This document shows, piece by piece, positions 8,401-14,022 of a stretch of DNA of 15,516 nt. Location: the NCBI GenBank assembly GCA_955652345.1, contig CATPBV010000293.1:1-15516 (forward strand), read 5' to 3'. A program made the position numbers and the translations under genes. Numbering within the stretch: the stretch's first letter is position 1; each line of letters opens with the position of its first letter. The DNA comes from an uncultured Solirubrobacteraceae bacterium (GTDB taxonomy: Bacteria; Actinomycetota; Thermoleophilia; Solirubrobacterales; Solirubrobacteraceae). Under the pieces are notes generated by a model that ran no database searches, was not told the DNA's origin, and saw nothing but the letters and a program-made list of their open reading frames with translations.

Positions 8401-9868
8401 CAACGAGGCGGACGAGCCCGCCTACACCCAGCCCGAGATGTACCAGGTGATCCGCAAGCATCCGCCGGTGCGCGAGCTGTACGCGAAGCAGCTGATCGAG
8501 GAGGGGGTGATCAGCGAGCAGGAATCGACCGAGATGACCGACGAGGTCTGGAGCGAGCTGACCGACGAGCACCAGCGGCTCAAGGAGCGGATCGCCACAG
8601 CCCAGGAGGTCGACCACGCGACCGGCGAGTACCAGCTCGACCGCACCCCGTCGCCCGAGGTGAAGACCGCCGTCTCGGCGGAGCGCCTGAAGGTGCTCAA
8701 CGAAGAGCTGCTGTCGGTTCCCGAGGGATTCACGGTCCATCCCAAGCTCGTCAGGCAGCTCGAGCAGCGCCGCGACGCGCTCGGGCCCGGCGGCGGGATC
8801 GTGTGGGCGCACGCCGAGGCGCTCGCGTTCGCGTCGCTGCTGACCGAGGGGATTCCGATCAGGCTGACCGGGCAGGACACCGAGCGCGGCACCTTCAGCC
8901 AGCGGCAGCTCGTGCTCCATGACCCGAACACGGGGCAGGAGCATTGCCCGATCGCGCAGCTGCCGGGAGCGCTCGCGCCGATGGAGCTTCACAACTCGCC
9001 GCTGTCGGAGGTCGCCTGTCTGGGGTTCGAGTACGGCTACTCCCAGGAAGGCCCGGAGACGCTCGTCATCTGGGAGGCGCAGTTCGGCGACTTCGTCAAC
9101 GCCGCGCAGGTGATCATCGACCAGTTCATCGTCTCGGGGCTGGCCAAGTGGGGTCAGACGTCCCGGCTGACGCTGCTGCTGCCGCACGGCTACGAGGGCT
9201 CGGGCCCGGAGCACTCCTCCGCGCGGCTCGAGCGCTTCCTGCAGCTCGCCGCCGAGGGCAACATCCGGGTCGCCGACTGCACGACCCCGGCCCAGTATTT
9301 CCACCTGCTGCGTCGCCAGGCGCGGATCGCCAAGCAGCGACCGCTGGTGATCATGACCCCGAAGAGCCTGCTCCGCCTCACCCAGGCGACAAGCCACATC
9401 GACGAGCTGTCGAGTGGCCGCTTCCAGCCGGTGCTCGGGCATGACGGCGCCGATCCCGAGCGGGTTACGAGGCTGATCCTCTGCAGCGGCAAGATCTACT
9501 ACGACCTGATCGGCCGGGTGGGCGGCCAGGTCCGGCCCGAGATCGCGATCGGCCGGGTCGAGCTCCTGTATCCGTTCCCGCAAGCCGAGATCCTGGCGCT
9601 GGTCGCCTCCTATCCGCGCCTCCGGGAGGTCGCGTGGGTCCAGGAGGAGCCACGAAACATGGGCGCGCGGGCGTACATGTCGCCCCGGTTGATGCAGATC
9701 CTCCCGGAGAAGCTGCGCATCGGGTACATCGGCCGGCCCGAGCGAGCGGCGTCCGGCGAGGGGTACCCGGTCGCGCACGCGCGCGAGCAGGAGCGGATCG
9801 TCGCGACTGCGCTCGATGTCGATCGGCCGGTCTCGCTGTACCCGCGCAAGGCTCCGGGCGAGCGGTAG
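5459..9868 (+). CDS. kgd: Fused 2-oxoglutarate dehydrogenase E2-E1 (Kgd/OdhA type) with two lipoyl domains and a subunit-binding domain
   Basis: This 1469-residue protein should decarboxylate 2-oxoglutarate (TPP-dependent E1) and pass the succinyl group to CoA (E2) in the TCA cycle. Order: lipoyl domain 1 (about 5-80, STDKVD with Lys46); Ala/Ser/Pro-rich linker; lipoyl domain 2 (about 141-215, STDKVD with Lys182); linker; peripheral subunit-binding domain (250-286, SPVARRVAAREGVDLS then GRVLKADVLAA); linker; E2 catalytic core (about 340-560, ending in TYDHRIIQGAESG with active-site His534); E1 helical segment LVKAHRTHGHLAAKLDPLG (605-623); E1 core with MAHRGRLNVLAHNLG (768-782), the TPP motif from GDA (878-880) to NN (911-912), GYRRFGHNEADEPAYTQP (975-992), and the pyrimidine-type domain HAEALAFASLLTEG (1118-1131) onwards. 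Mycobacterial Kgd has the E2 core plus E1 but no lipoyl or binding domain (established). E3 is not in the window. The N-terminal half resembles a complete SucB. Confidence 0.95.
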   Translation: MNTDTVQVVMPPMGDSVTEGTVLEWRKGEGDSVEADEAIVEISTDKVDAEVPAPAAGRIVKIHAAAGDTVAVGTLLAEISPNGGDSDGAGNGSDRSAVSSAAVSQLPVSAESPPASPQEALAGAVVEAEGAAPRSAAAGETIDIVTPTGGESVTEGTILEWTVKVGDSVKDGQTIVEISTDKVDMELPAPASGTLTEILAGDGETVSVGQVIGRMTSAPATVPSDGAPEGGAAGGATSTEAAAPIGDGGNASPVARRVAAREGVDLSAIHGSARGGRVLKADVLAAKGNGAGTAETTPKPDDSSAAQVSEAGGRARGKLEAAVAAPIKTPPGAHELRGGAAALARYMEQSRSIPTATTFRTLPVAALERRRSQLKEAGHRISFTHLIAYAIARVTTEEMPVMAHHYAELDGKPNRIDDGACNLGLAVDVEKKDGTRTLMVPVIRDAGRMRFDEFLAAYNALVDKARTGSLTPDDLSGANLTLTNPGGLGTVASVPRLMAGQGTIVATGSIGFPVGLKRVDGAEKVMTMTSTYDHRIIQGAESGRFLARIEAYLNGEDGFYEHVFGDLAVELAPIPTAPVAAPTVVAPVAPPDEELLQAVQASTSLVKAHRTHGHLAAKLDPLGREPEGDPALDPASLGLTPELMARIPARILRMYCKGQTLEDALPNLHDTYTGPIAYEIEHIASHRQRLWLREAIESWRFRPPLTDAEKKNLLKRLTEVDALERFMHKAYLGQKQFSIEGLDMTVPMLDELIQLGATRGAREIVIGMAHRGRLNVLAHNLGRPYGTIFAEFEGSSTLEPITTIPQGGTGDVKYHHGASGSYQLPGGESVIVRLESNPSHLEFVAPVASGATRAAQTTRQGPHAHRDTNAAIPLILHGDAALPGQGVVAETLNLQALDGYTVGGTIHLIQNNQVGFTTDSDDARSTRWASDLAKGFDVPIIHVNADDVAACVAAVRLAFAFRQEFGHDVLIDLIGYRRFGHNEADEPAYTQPEMYQVIRKHPPVRELYAKQLIEEGVISEQESTEMTDEVWSELTDEHQRLKERIATAQEVDHATGEYQLDRTPSPEVKTAVSAERLKVLNEELLSVPEGFTVHPKLVRQLEQRRDALGPGGGIVWAHAEALAFASLLTEGIPIRLTGQDTERGTFSQRQLVLHDPNTGQEHCPIAQLPGALAPMELHNSPLSEVACLGFEYGYSQEGPETLVIWEAQFGDFVNAAQVIIDQFIVSGLAKWGQTSRLTLLLPHGYEGSGPEHSSARLERFLQLAAEGNIRVADCTTPAQYFHLLRRQARIAKQRPLVIMTPKSLLRLTQATSHIDELSSGRFQPVLGHDGADPERVTRLILCSGKIYYDLIGRVGGQVRPEIAIGRVELLYPFPQAEILALVASYPRLREVAWVQEEPRNMGARAYMSPRLMQILPEKLRIGYIGRPERAASGEGYPVAHAREQERIVATALDVDRPVSLYPRKAPGER
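5571..5602 (+). repeat. 32-bp identical direct repeat, copy 1 (lipoyl domain 1)
   Basis: A 32-bp stretch beginning CGATCGTCGA and ending CAAGGTCGAC encodes the lipoylation site of the first lipoyl domain. It is identical to 5979-6010. The flanks differ immediately on both sides (g/a before; gccgag/atggag after). Confidence 0.9.
5979..6010 (+). repeat. 32-bp identical direct repeat, copy 2 (lipoyl domain 2)
   Basis: This is the second copy of the lipoylation-site stretch, 408 bp downstream of copy 1 and in the same reading frame. It codes for VEISTDKVD with identical codons. Confidence 0.9.
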
Positions 9869-9979
9869 CGCGGCGCATACGCGCGATCCGGCTGCTTCTG
9901 CCAACCTTTTGCTATCCGCTTTCGCAGAGACGGCTCTCGAAGGGACAACTCGCGACGCCACCTGACGCCGAGCTTCGGC
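9869..9979 (+). other. Intergenic stretch between kgd and mreB
   Basis: These 111 bp hold no stem-loop with a T tract and no clear TANNNT box next to the start codon. A locally AT-richer patch (CTTTTGCTATCC, 9906-9917) may carry a promoter, and AAGGGA (9940-9945) is too far from the GTG at 9980 to serve as its ribosome binding site. The mreB frame stays open upstream of its GTG but without a standard start codon. Confidence 0.4.
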
Positions 9980-11008
9980 GTGCACGATATGGCGATCGAC
10001 CTCGGCACCGCGAACACGCTCGTGTACGTGGGGGGTCGGGGGATCGTCGTGTCCGAGCCCTCAGTGGTGGCCTCGGACCTGGACACGGGCCTCGTCCACG
10101 CGGTCGGCGCCGAGGCCGAGCGAATGATCGGACGGACCCCCGCGACGATCGCCGCGACGCGTCCATTGCGGCACGGAGTGATCGCCGATTTCGACGTGAC
10201 CGAGGAGATGCTCCGCTACTTCATGCGCAAGGTGATCGACCGCCGAATCGCACACCCGCGGATGATCGTGTGCGCGCCGTCGGGCGTCACCGAGGTCGAG
10301 AAGCGCGCGGTCGAGGAGGCGTCGCTGGCGGCGGGCGCGCGCCGCGTCCACCTGATCGAGGAGCCGATCGCCGCCGCGATCGGTGCGGGCATCGCGATCG
10401 AGGAGCCGATCGGACGGATGGTGGTCGACGTCGGCGGTGGGACCAGCGAGATGGCGGTGATCTCTCTTGGGGGGATCGTCGTCTCGAGATCGGCGCGCGT
10501 CGGGGGCTACGAGATGGATGAGGCGATCACGCACTACTTGCGGACGGTCCACCATCTGGCGGTCGGCTCGCAGACCGCAGAGAGGATCAAGATCGGGATT
10601 GGCTCGGTGACCCGGCAGGATCCGGAGGTGACGATGGAGGTGCGGGGACGGCACCTGCTCACGGGTTTGCCGACGGCGATCGAGCTCCACAGCGAGGAGG
10701 TGCGCGCAGCCGTGGCGAGCCCGGTGAGCGAGATCCTTCAGGCGATCCGGGACACGCTCGAGGAAACGCCGCCCGAGCTCGCGAGCGACATCGCCCGCGA
10801 CGGGATCCTGCTTGCGGGCGGTGGGACGATGATTAGAGGATTCGCCGAGCTCGTCTCTGGCGAGACCGGGATGCCGGTGTTCTCAGCGGAGTCGCCACTC
10901 ACGTGCGTGGCAACCGGATCAGGCCGGGCGCTCGAGCACCTCGACATGCTCACCTCCGCCGGGCGCGGCCGGCGTACCCGACTCGCCGCGGACTGGCGCA
11001 TGGCGTAA
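9980..11008 (+). CDS. mreB: Rod-shape-determining actin homologue MreB/Mbl
   Basis: This 342-residue protein is full length for MreB, the bacterial actin that guides lateral cell-wall synthesis under the membrane. It shows phosphate loop 1 IDLGTANTLVYVGGRGIV (6-23), the EPSVVA segment (26-31), HGVIADFDVTEEMLRYF (65-81), LIEEPIAAAIGAG (125-137), phosphate loop 2 VVDVGGGTSEMAVISLGG (148-165), GGYEMDEAI (175-183), AERIKIGIGS (200-209) and the adenosine motif GILLAGGGTMIRGF (275-288). Start is GTG 9980; ATG 9989 would remove three residues. No mreC, mreD, pbp2 or rodA follows: the next gene is convergent and overlaps by 90 bp, so this is a solitary copy, perhaps a paralogue of one in a complete mre cluster elsewhere. 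The C-terminus (GRGRRTRLAADWRMA) is basic and unlike typical MreB ends. Confidence 0.93.
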   Translation: MHDMAIDLGTANTLVYVGGRGIVVSEPSVVASDLDTGLVHAVGAEAERMIGRTPATIAATRPLRHGVIADFDVTEEMLRYFMRKVIDRRIAHPRMIVCAPSGVTEVEKRAVEEASLAAGARRVHLIEEPIAAAIGAGIAIEEPIGRMVVDVGGGTSEMAVISLGGIVVSRSARVGGYEMDEAITHYLRTVHHLAVGSQTAERIKIGIGSVTRQDPEVTMEVRGRHLLTGLPTAIELHSEEVRAAVASPVSEILQAIRDTLEETPPELASDIARDGILLAGGGTMIRGFAELVSGETGMPVFSAESPLTCVATGSGRALEHLDMLTSAGRGRRTRLAADWRMA

Positions 11009-12331
11009 TCTCGCGGCGATCCTTGCCGCCGCGGTCACGATCGGGCAGGCCGCAAGCAAGATCAGGAACGGGTCGACTGGCGCCCGGAAGCGCGGCGTCT
11101 CGACGTTCACCAGCGCGACGCTGAGCGCGAGCAGCAGCGGGATCGCCCATAGCCACCGCGGCGCCCGCCGGGCGGCGCGCGTGAGCGCCCCGCCGATCGC
11201 CAGCACGCAGATCACCCAGAAGGATGCGACACCGATCCCGGCTGCTCGGGTGGACAGGCCCTGTGCGCTCGCCGATGCGGTCCAGGCGAAGGAACCCTCG
11301 AGCTCGAGCATACGTAGCGAGTTGTGGAACGCGGCCGCAAGCGGCGCAAGCGGGTGGTTGCCAATGTAGTCCAGTGCCTGGTCCAGGAGGCGGTCGCCGA
11401 GCTGCGGCTCGGTCAGCTGGCCCGACTCCCGGATCAGCGGGCGCTCGCCGGGGATGCCGTAGTAGATCCGCCATTTGTAGGGGACGACGCGGTTTGCGGC
11501 CGAGGCGGCGTTGTAGGTGCCCACGAGCGTGATCCCGGTCTCGTCCGAGACGGCGATGAACCTGTGCAACACCACTGCGTTGCGGATCGTCCAGGGGGCG
11601 ATCGTCAGCGCCGCGGCGGCGACGAGCAGGGCCGGCCCGTACAGCACGCGCCATCTTCGCCCCGTCCTCGGGTCGGTCTCGGCGTGGCCCCCGCGTCCGG
11701 CCCCGGCAGCGGCGAACGCGAGCGGTAGCACGGTCAGTAGCCCGTTCACATGCGAGAGGGTCGCCAGGCCCGCGAGCACGCCCGCGGCGGCCGTCCACAC
11801 GTACGGGTGCCTCGAGGTCCGGATCCGGAGCGCTGCCGCGACGGCGGCGAGAACCAGCGCCGTCAGCAGGTTCTCCGCGACGAGGATCCCCGAGAGCTCG
11901 ATCAGAACGGGATACAGGGCTGCAAGCGCGAGCGCGACGAGCGCGATCGCCGTCCCGAACGCCTCCCACGCAACCACGCCGACCAGCGCGACGGTGACGG
12001 TCCCGAGCAACGCCTGTGAGATCCGCGCGCCGTGCAAAGGCGGCCCCTTCTTCTCGGTATGGCCGTCGATCAGGTCGACCGCGGCAAGGAAGTACGGAAA
12101 CCCAGGGGCGAAGTAGGCGGTCGGTCCCCTGCTTCCACCGGCACCCGACCCGGGCCAGTAACGGTTGGCGTAGTCGCCGGAGTGAGCGATCTGACTCGCC
12201 AGGACCATGTACGAGCCGGCGTCGGCCCTCGGCCGGTAGGCGGTTCCCGCGACGTTGGCCAGCCTGATCGCGAGCGCCGCAACCAGAAGCGCCGCCACGG
12301 CCAGGATCTTGAACGCGCGATCCTTTCGCAT
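10919..12331 (-). CDS. GT39/PMT-like integral membrane glycosyltransferase (GT-C fold)
   Basis: This 470-residue protein is strongly hydrophobic with many membrane helices, the first at about 8-27. It has the GT-C layout of dolichyl-phosphate-mannose:protein mannosyltransferase and ArnT relatives. The first outer loop carries RADAGSYMVLA (35-45), with Asp37 as the likely catalytic acid, and APGFPYFLAAV (75-85) matches the family's PGYPxFLA segment. Such enzymes use polyprenyl-phosphate-linked sugars to decorate proteins, lipids or wall polymers on the outer face of the membrane. Donor and acceptor are unknown. Start is ATG 12331, 9 nt after a TAGTCT box. The C-terminal ~30 residues (PVRGESGTPAAPGGG onward) are hydrophilic and are encoded opposite the end of mreB. 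It lies downstream of the Rpf-like gene but 271 bp away. Confidence 0.85.
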   Translation of the reverse strand: MRKDRAFKILAVAALLVAALAIRLANVAGTAYRPRADAGSYMVLASQIAHSGDYANRYWPGSGAGGSRGPTAYFAPGFPYFLAAVDLIDGHTEKKGPPLHGARISQALLGTVTVALVGVVAWEAFGTAIALVALALAALYPVLIELSGILVAENLLTALVLAAVAAALRIRTSRHPYVWTAAAGVLAGLATLSHVNGLLTVLPLAFAAAGAGRGGHAETDPRTGRRWRVLYGPALLVAAAALTIAPWTIRNAVVLHRFIAVSDETGITLVGTYNAASAANRVVPYKWRIYYGIPGERPLIRESGQLTEPQLGDRLLDQALDYIGNHPLAPLAAAFHNSLRMLELEGSFAWTASASAQGLSTRAAGIGVASFWVICVLAIGGALTRAARRAPRWLWAIPLLLALSVALVNVETPRFRAPVDPFLILLAACPIVTAAARIAARLRHAPVRGESGTPAAPGGGEHVEVLERPA

Positions 12332-12340
12332 CGGTGTCGC

Positions 12341-12346
12341 AGACTA
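12341..12346 (-). promoter_or_regulatory. Candidate -10 box of the GT39-like gene
   Basis: TAGTCT on the minus strand ends 9 nt before the ATG at 12331, and no Shine-Dalgarno is present. No convincing -35 box was found. The spacing equals that of the AGPS gene. Confidence 0.35.
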
Positions 12347-12423
12347 ATCCTGGTCGAACTTGTTGCGACGCGGGGCGATCAAGCCGGGACGGGTCACCTG
12401 TGTACTGAGAACGGTCCGCACGC

Positions 12424-12469
12424 CCGGAGGTTCCGCGGCGTGGCCTCCGGCCTACTGTGTGTGCACAGT
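12424..12469 (-). terminator. Possible stem-loop terminator downstream of the Rpf-like gene
   Basis: Two adjacent hairpins (7-bp stem with 13-nt loop; 6-bp stem with 4-nt loop) lie about 135-180 nt after the Rpf-like stop on the minus strand. They lack a U tract, so intrinsic termination is doubtful; they may only stabilise an mRNA 3' end or be operator sequence for the GT39 gene. Confidence 0.25.
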
Positions 12470-12477
12470 GCGACAAG
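12460..12477 (+). repeat. Distant copy of the TGTGCATA-type motif
   Basis: TGTGCACAGTGCGACAAG agrees with copy B at 13 of 16 positions and with copy A at 14 of 18, including the CGACAAG end. It lies 129 bp upstream of the GT39-like start codon. Confidence 0.45.
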
Positions 12478-12522
12478 ACGCGTCTGCGCCGCCACGGTTG
12501 TCGCACCAGGCTCGTTGCCCTA

Positions 12523-12615
12523 CTTGGCGAAATAGACCCGCTGAAAACCGCGATTGACGAGGTCTTGTAGGTGCCCGCCCTCGTGCTCCGCGGCGAGTCG
12601 GATCAGTGGATTCCC
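12523..12615 (+). pseudogene. Possible alpha/beta-hydrolase remnant
   Basis: Read from 12523, the plus strand gives LGEIDPLKTAIDEVL, a TAG stop at 12568-12570, then VPALVLRGESDQWIPT. The second part matches the strand-turn of alpha/beta hydrolases that carries the catalytic Asp (VPxLVLxGExDxWIP). It has an in-frame stop, no full domain, and runs into the end of the Rpf-like gene on the other strand. The opposite strand in the same codon register is also open, so the resemblance may be chance. Confidence 0.25.
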
Positions 12616-13682
12616 ACGATCCCCGCGCAGACCCAGGCGGAAGCGCCGCTGCCGCCGGCCCAGATGCGGCTGGCGACGGCGTCCTGCTCGGCCTTGCTGG
12701 CGAGGTATGCGGCCGGGCCCGTGCCGCCGTACGCAACCCACGTGCTTGGGATGATCTGGTAGTAGCCCGAGGCACCTGCGCTGTTGGGCGTCAGGTTCTG
12801 ACCTCCGGACTCGCACAGGACGATCGCGTACGGGATCGCCCAGTTGCCGTTCGGCCCGTAGGACGGTCCGGCCGGCGTCGGGGTGCCGCCGGTCGTGGCT
12901 GCCTGGGCCGCGGCGGCCGCCTGCTGGGCCTGTACCTGGGCGATCTGGGATTGAATGTTGCCCACGCTCGCCCTGCTCGCGGCGAGCGCTGTCTGCTGGG
13001 CGGCGTGCGCCTGCTGCAGGGCCGCCTGCTTCGAGCTCAGCAGAAGGTTCATCCCCGCCAGCGCCCGCGCTCGCAGAGCGGTGGCGGAGGTGATCGCGCG
13101 GTCGGTGGTCTCGAGGCGCGCAAGCGCCCGGGCCGCGGCATCGGCCTGCGCCTTGGCGACGCGCGTCACTCCGATGACCGTCTGCTGCTGGTGCTCGGCG
13201 TCGTGGAGGTAGGCGAGCTTGTCCAGGAGGTCCTTGAAGCCCTGGGCCTCGAGCACGACCGTGACCAGGTCTGGATGGCCGCCCTCATAGCTGCTCACGA
13301 GCTGGCGAGCGAGCAGCATCCGGGCGCGAGCGAGCCGAGCGACGAGCAGCACCAGCAGCGTTCGTTCGCGGCGTAGCGCTCGTCGGGCTGCGTCCAGCTT
13401 CGCCTGATCTTGCTGCAGTTCGGCGCGGACCGCTGCCTCGCGAGACTGGACCAGCGCGATCTGGCCGTCGAGCGACGCGATCGACTGAGACAGTCCGCCG
13501 AGGCTGGCCGCCAGCGACTGTTGACGCGCCTGGGCCTGGCCGAGCTGCTGGTTCAACTGGCCGAGGCTCGGCGTTCCCGCGCGTGAGCTATTCGGCACCG
13601 CAGCGATCGCGGCGAACGCGCCCGCCGCCAGCGCCAGCGCAGCGGCGAGGCGGGCAAGGACAGTGCGCCAGGAGGAGGTCAT
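12603..13682 (-). CDS. Rpf-like peptidoglycan transglycosylase with signal peptide and N-terminal coiled coil
   Basis: This 359-residue protein is probably secreted and cuts the glycan strands of the cell wall, like resuscitation-promoting factors. It has a signal peptide (positive start, hydrophobic 8-28, then VPNSSRAG), a long Gln/Ala-rich coiled coil (about 38-260) of the type seen in PcsB/RipA-like wall hydrolases, a Thr/Pro/Gly linker (262-278) and a C-terminal Rpf domain (about 281-353). The domain shows WAIPYAIVLCESGG (281-294) with likely catalytic Glu291, SGYYQIIPSTW (305-315), and Cys290 and Cys352, which would form the usual disulphide. Start is ATG 13682, the only suitable start after the riboswitch, 8 nt from it; no Shine-Dalgarno is visible. 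A c-di-AMP riboswitch upstream ties its expression to wall and turgor state, as known for other actinobacterial rpf genes. Confidence 0.9.
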   Translation of the reverse strand: MTSSWRTVLARLAAALALAAGAFAAIAAVPNSSRAGTPSLGQLNQQLGQAQARQQSLAASLGGLSQSIASLDGQIALVQSREAAVRAELQQDQAKLDAARRALRRERTLLVLLVARLARARMLLARQLVSSYEGGHPDLVTVVLEAQGFKDLLDKLAYLHDAEHQQQTVIGVTRVAKAQADAAARALARLETTDRAITSATALRARALAGMNLLLSSKQAALQQAHAAQQTALAASRASVGNIQSQIAQVQAQQAAAAAQAATTGGTPTPAGPSYGPNGNWAIPYAIVLCESGGQNLTPNSAGASGYYQIIPSTWVAYGGTGPAAYLASKAEQDAVASRIWAGGSGASAWVCAGIVGIH

Positions 13683-13690
13683 GGTCTGCG

Positions 13691-13817
13691 GCCTACGGGG
13701 TTAGCTGTCGGGCTCGCGCTGATCCGCGCTACACCACCATCAGGCGGAGATTCGCCCCAGTGAGACCTGGGTCCCCCGCTTCCCCGCAGTTAGCAGGGAA
13801 TTCGGCGGCCCGCAGGC
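13691..13817 (-). ncRNA. c-di-AMP riboswitch (ydaO-yuaA class) leading the Rpf-like gene
   Basis: On the minus strand the hallmark ydaO blocks occur in order: AGCGGGGGACCCA (13780-13768), GGGGCGAATC (13758-13749) and CCCGACAGCTAACC (13712-13699). The closing P1 stem pairs GCCTGCGG (13817-13810) with CCGTAGGC (13698-13691) over 8 bp with one G-U pair. A further stem TTCCC/GGGGAA precedes the first block. In actinobacteria this class commonly precedes cell-wall hydrolase genes including rpf (established), with c-di-AMP usually lowering expression. The aptamer ends only 8 nt before the start codon, with no room for a terminator between them, so control is either at translation start or by P1 formation itself. 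Confidence 0.93.
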
Positions 13818-14022
13818 TATCAAGAACGGTCATCGCACGGGCCGGGACCACCCGTTACATCGGATCCTTCGGCCGGGTCCGGGTTACTCAGCGCCCCGCC
13901 TGCGGGCAACGTGCAACACCGCTCCCCAGTGCCTCCGCAGGCGGCCGTTCGGTCGCCGATCTCGTCGTCGAGCTGGAGGATCTCGGGAAGCACGCGTCAC
14001 CCCTCACCCGAGCAGGTCATCT
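13818..14022. other. Leader upstream of the riboswitch and 5' side of the truncated SDR
   Basis: These 205 bp should hold the promoter for the minus-strand riboswitch transcript, but I cannot place it with confidence. A minus-strand hairpin ACGGG/CCCGT (13856 to 13838) lies here. None of the three plus-strand frames encodes the missing Rossmann half of the SDR that follows, and no glycine-rich NAD(P) motif is visible. Confidence 0.4.

Larger units (their letters stand above)
12332..12602. other. Intergenic region between the GT39-like and Rpf-like genes, with hairpins and possible gene debris
   Basis: These 271 bp hold two stem-loops near the middle: CCGGAGG (12424-12430) pairing with CCTCCGG (12444-12450), and ACTGTG (12454-12459) pairing with CACAGT (12464-12469). 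Neither is followed by a T tract. A copy of the TGTGCA...GACAAG motif found near 14.5 kb lies at 12460-12477. Plus-strand bases 12523-12615 read like broken alpha/beta-hydrolase coding sequence. Confidence 0.5.

Noticed and set aside
7268..9985. A 905-codon open frame on the minus strand opposite the E1 half of kgd
   Set aside because: It mirrors the codon pattern of the real gene, is extremely rich in Arg, Leu and His, and has no recognisable motif. The plus-strand product has clear domains throughout.
10950..12506. A 518-codon minus-strand frame overlapping the GT39-like gene in another frame
   Set aside because: The product is Arg/Pro-rich without membrane segments or motifs, while the alternative frame gives a clear GT-C membrane protein.
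12520..12816. Minus-strand frame ending in protein-like sequence GNPLIRLAAEHEGGHLQDL
   Set aside because: Most of it overlaps the Rpf domain out of frame and is Arg-rich; the tail is the codon-register antisense of the alpha/beta-hydrolase-like stretch and probably not a product.
12606..13376. Plus-strand open frame opposite the Rpf-like gene
   Set aside because: Gly/Arg-rich antisense shadow; the minus-strand frame has a signal peptide and a catalytic domain.
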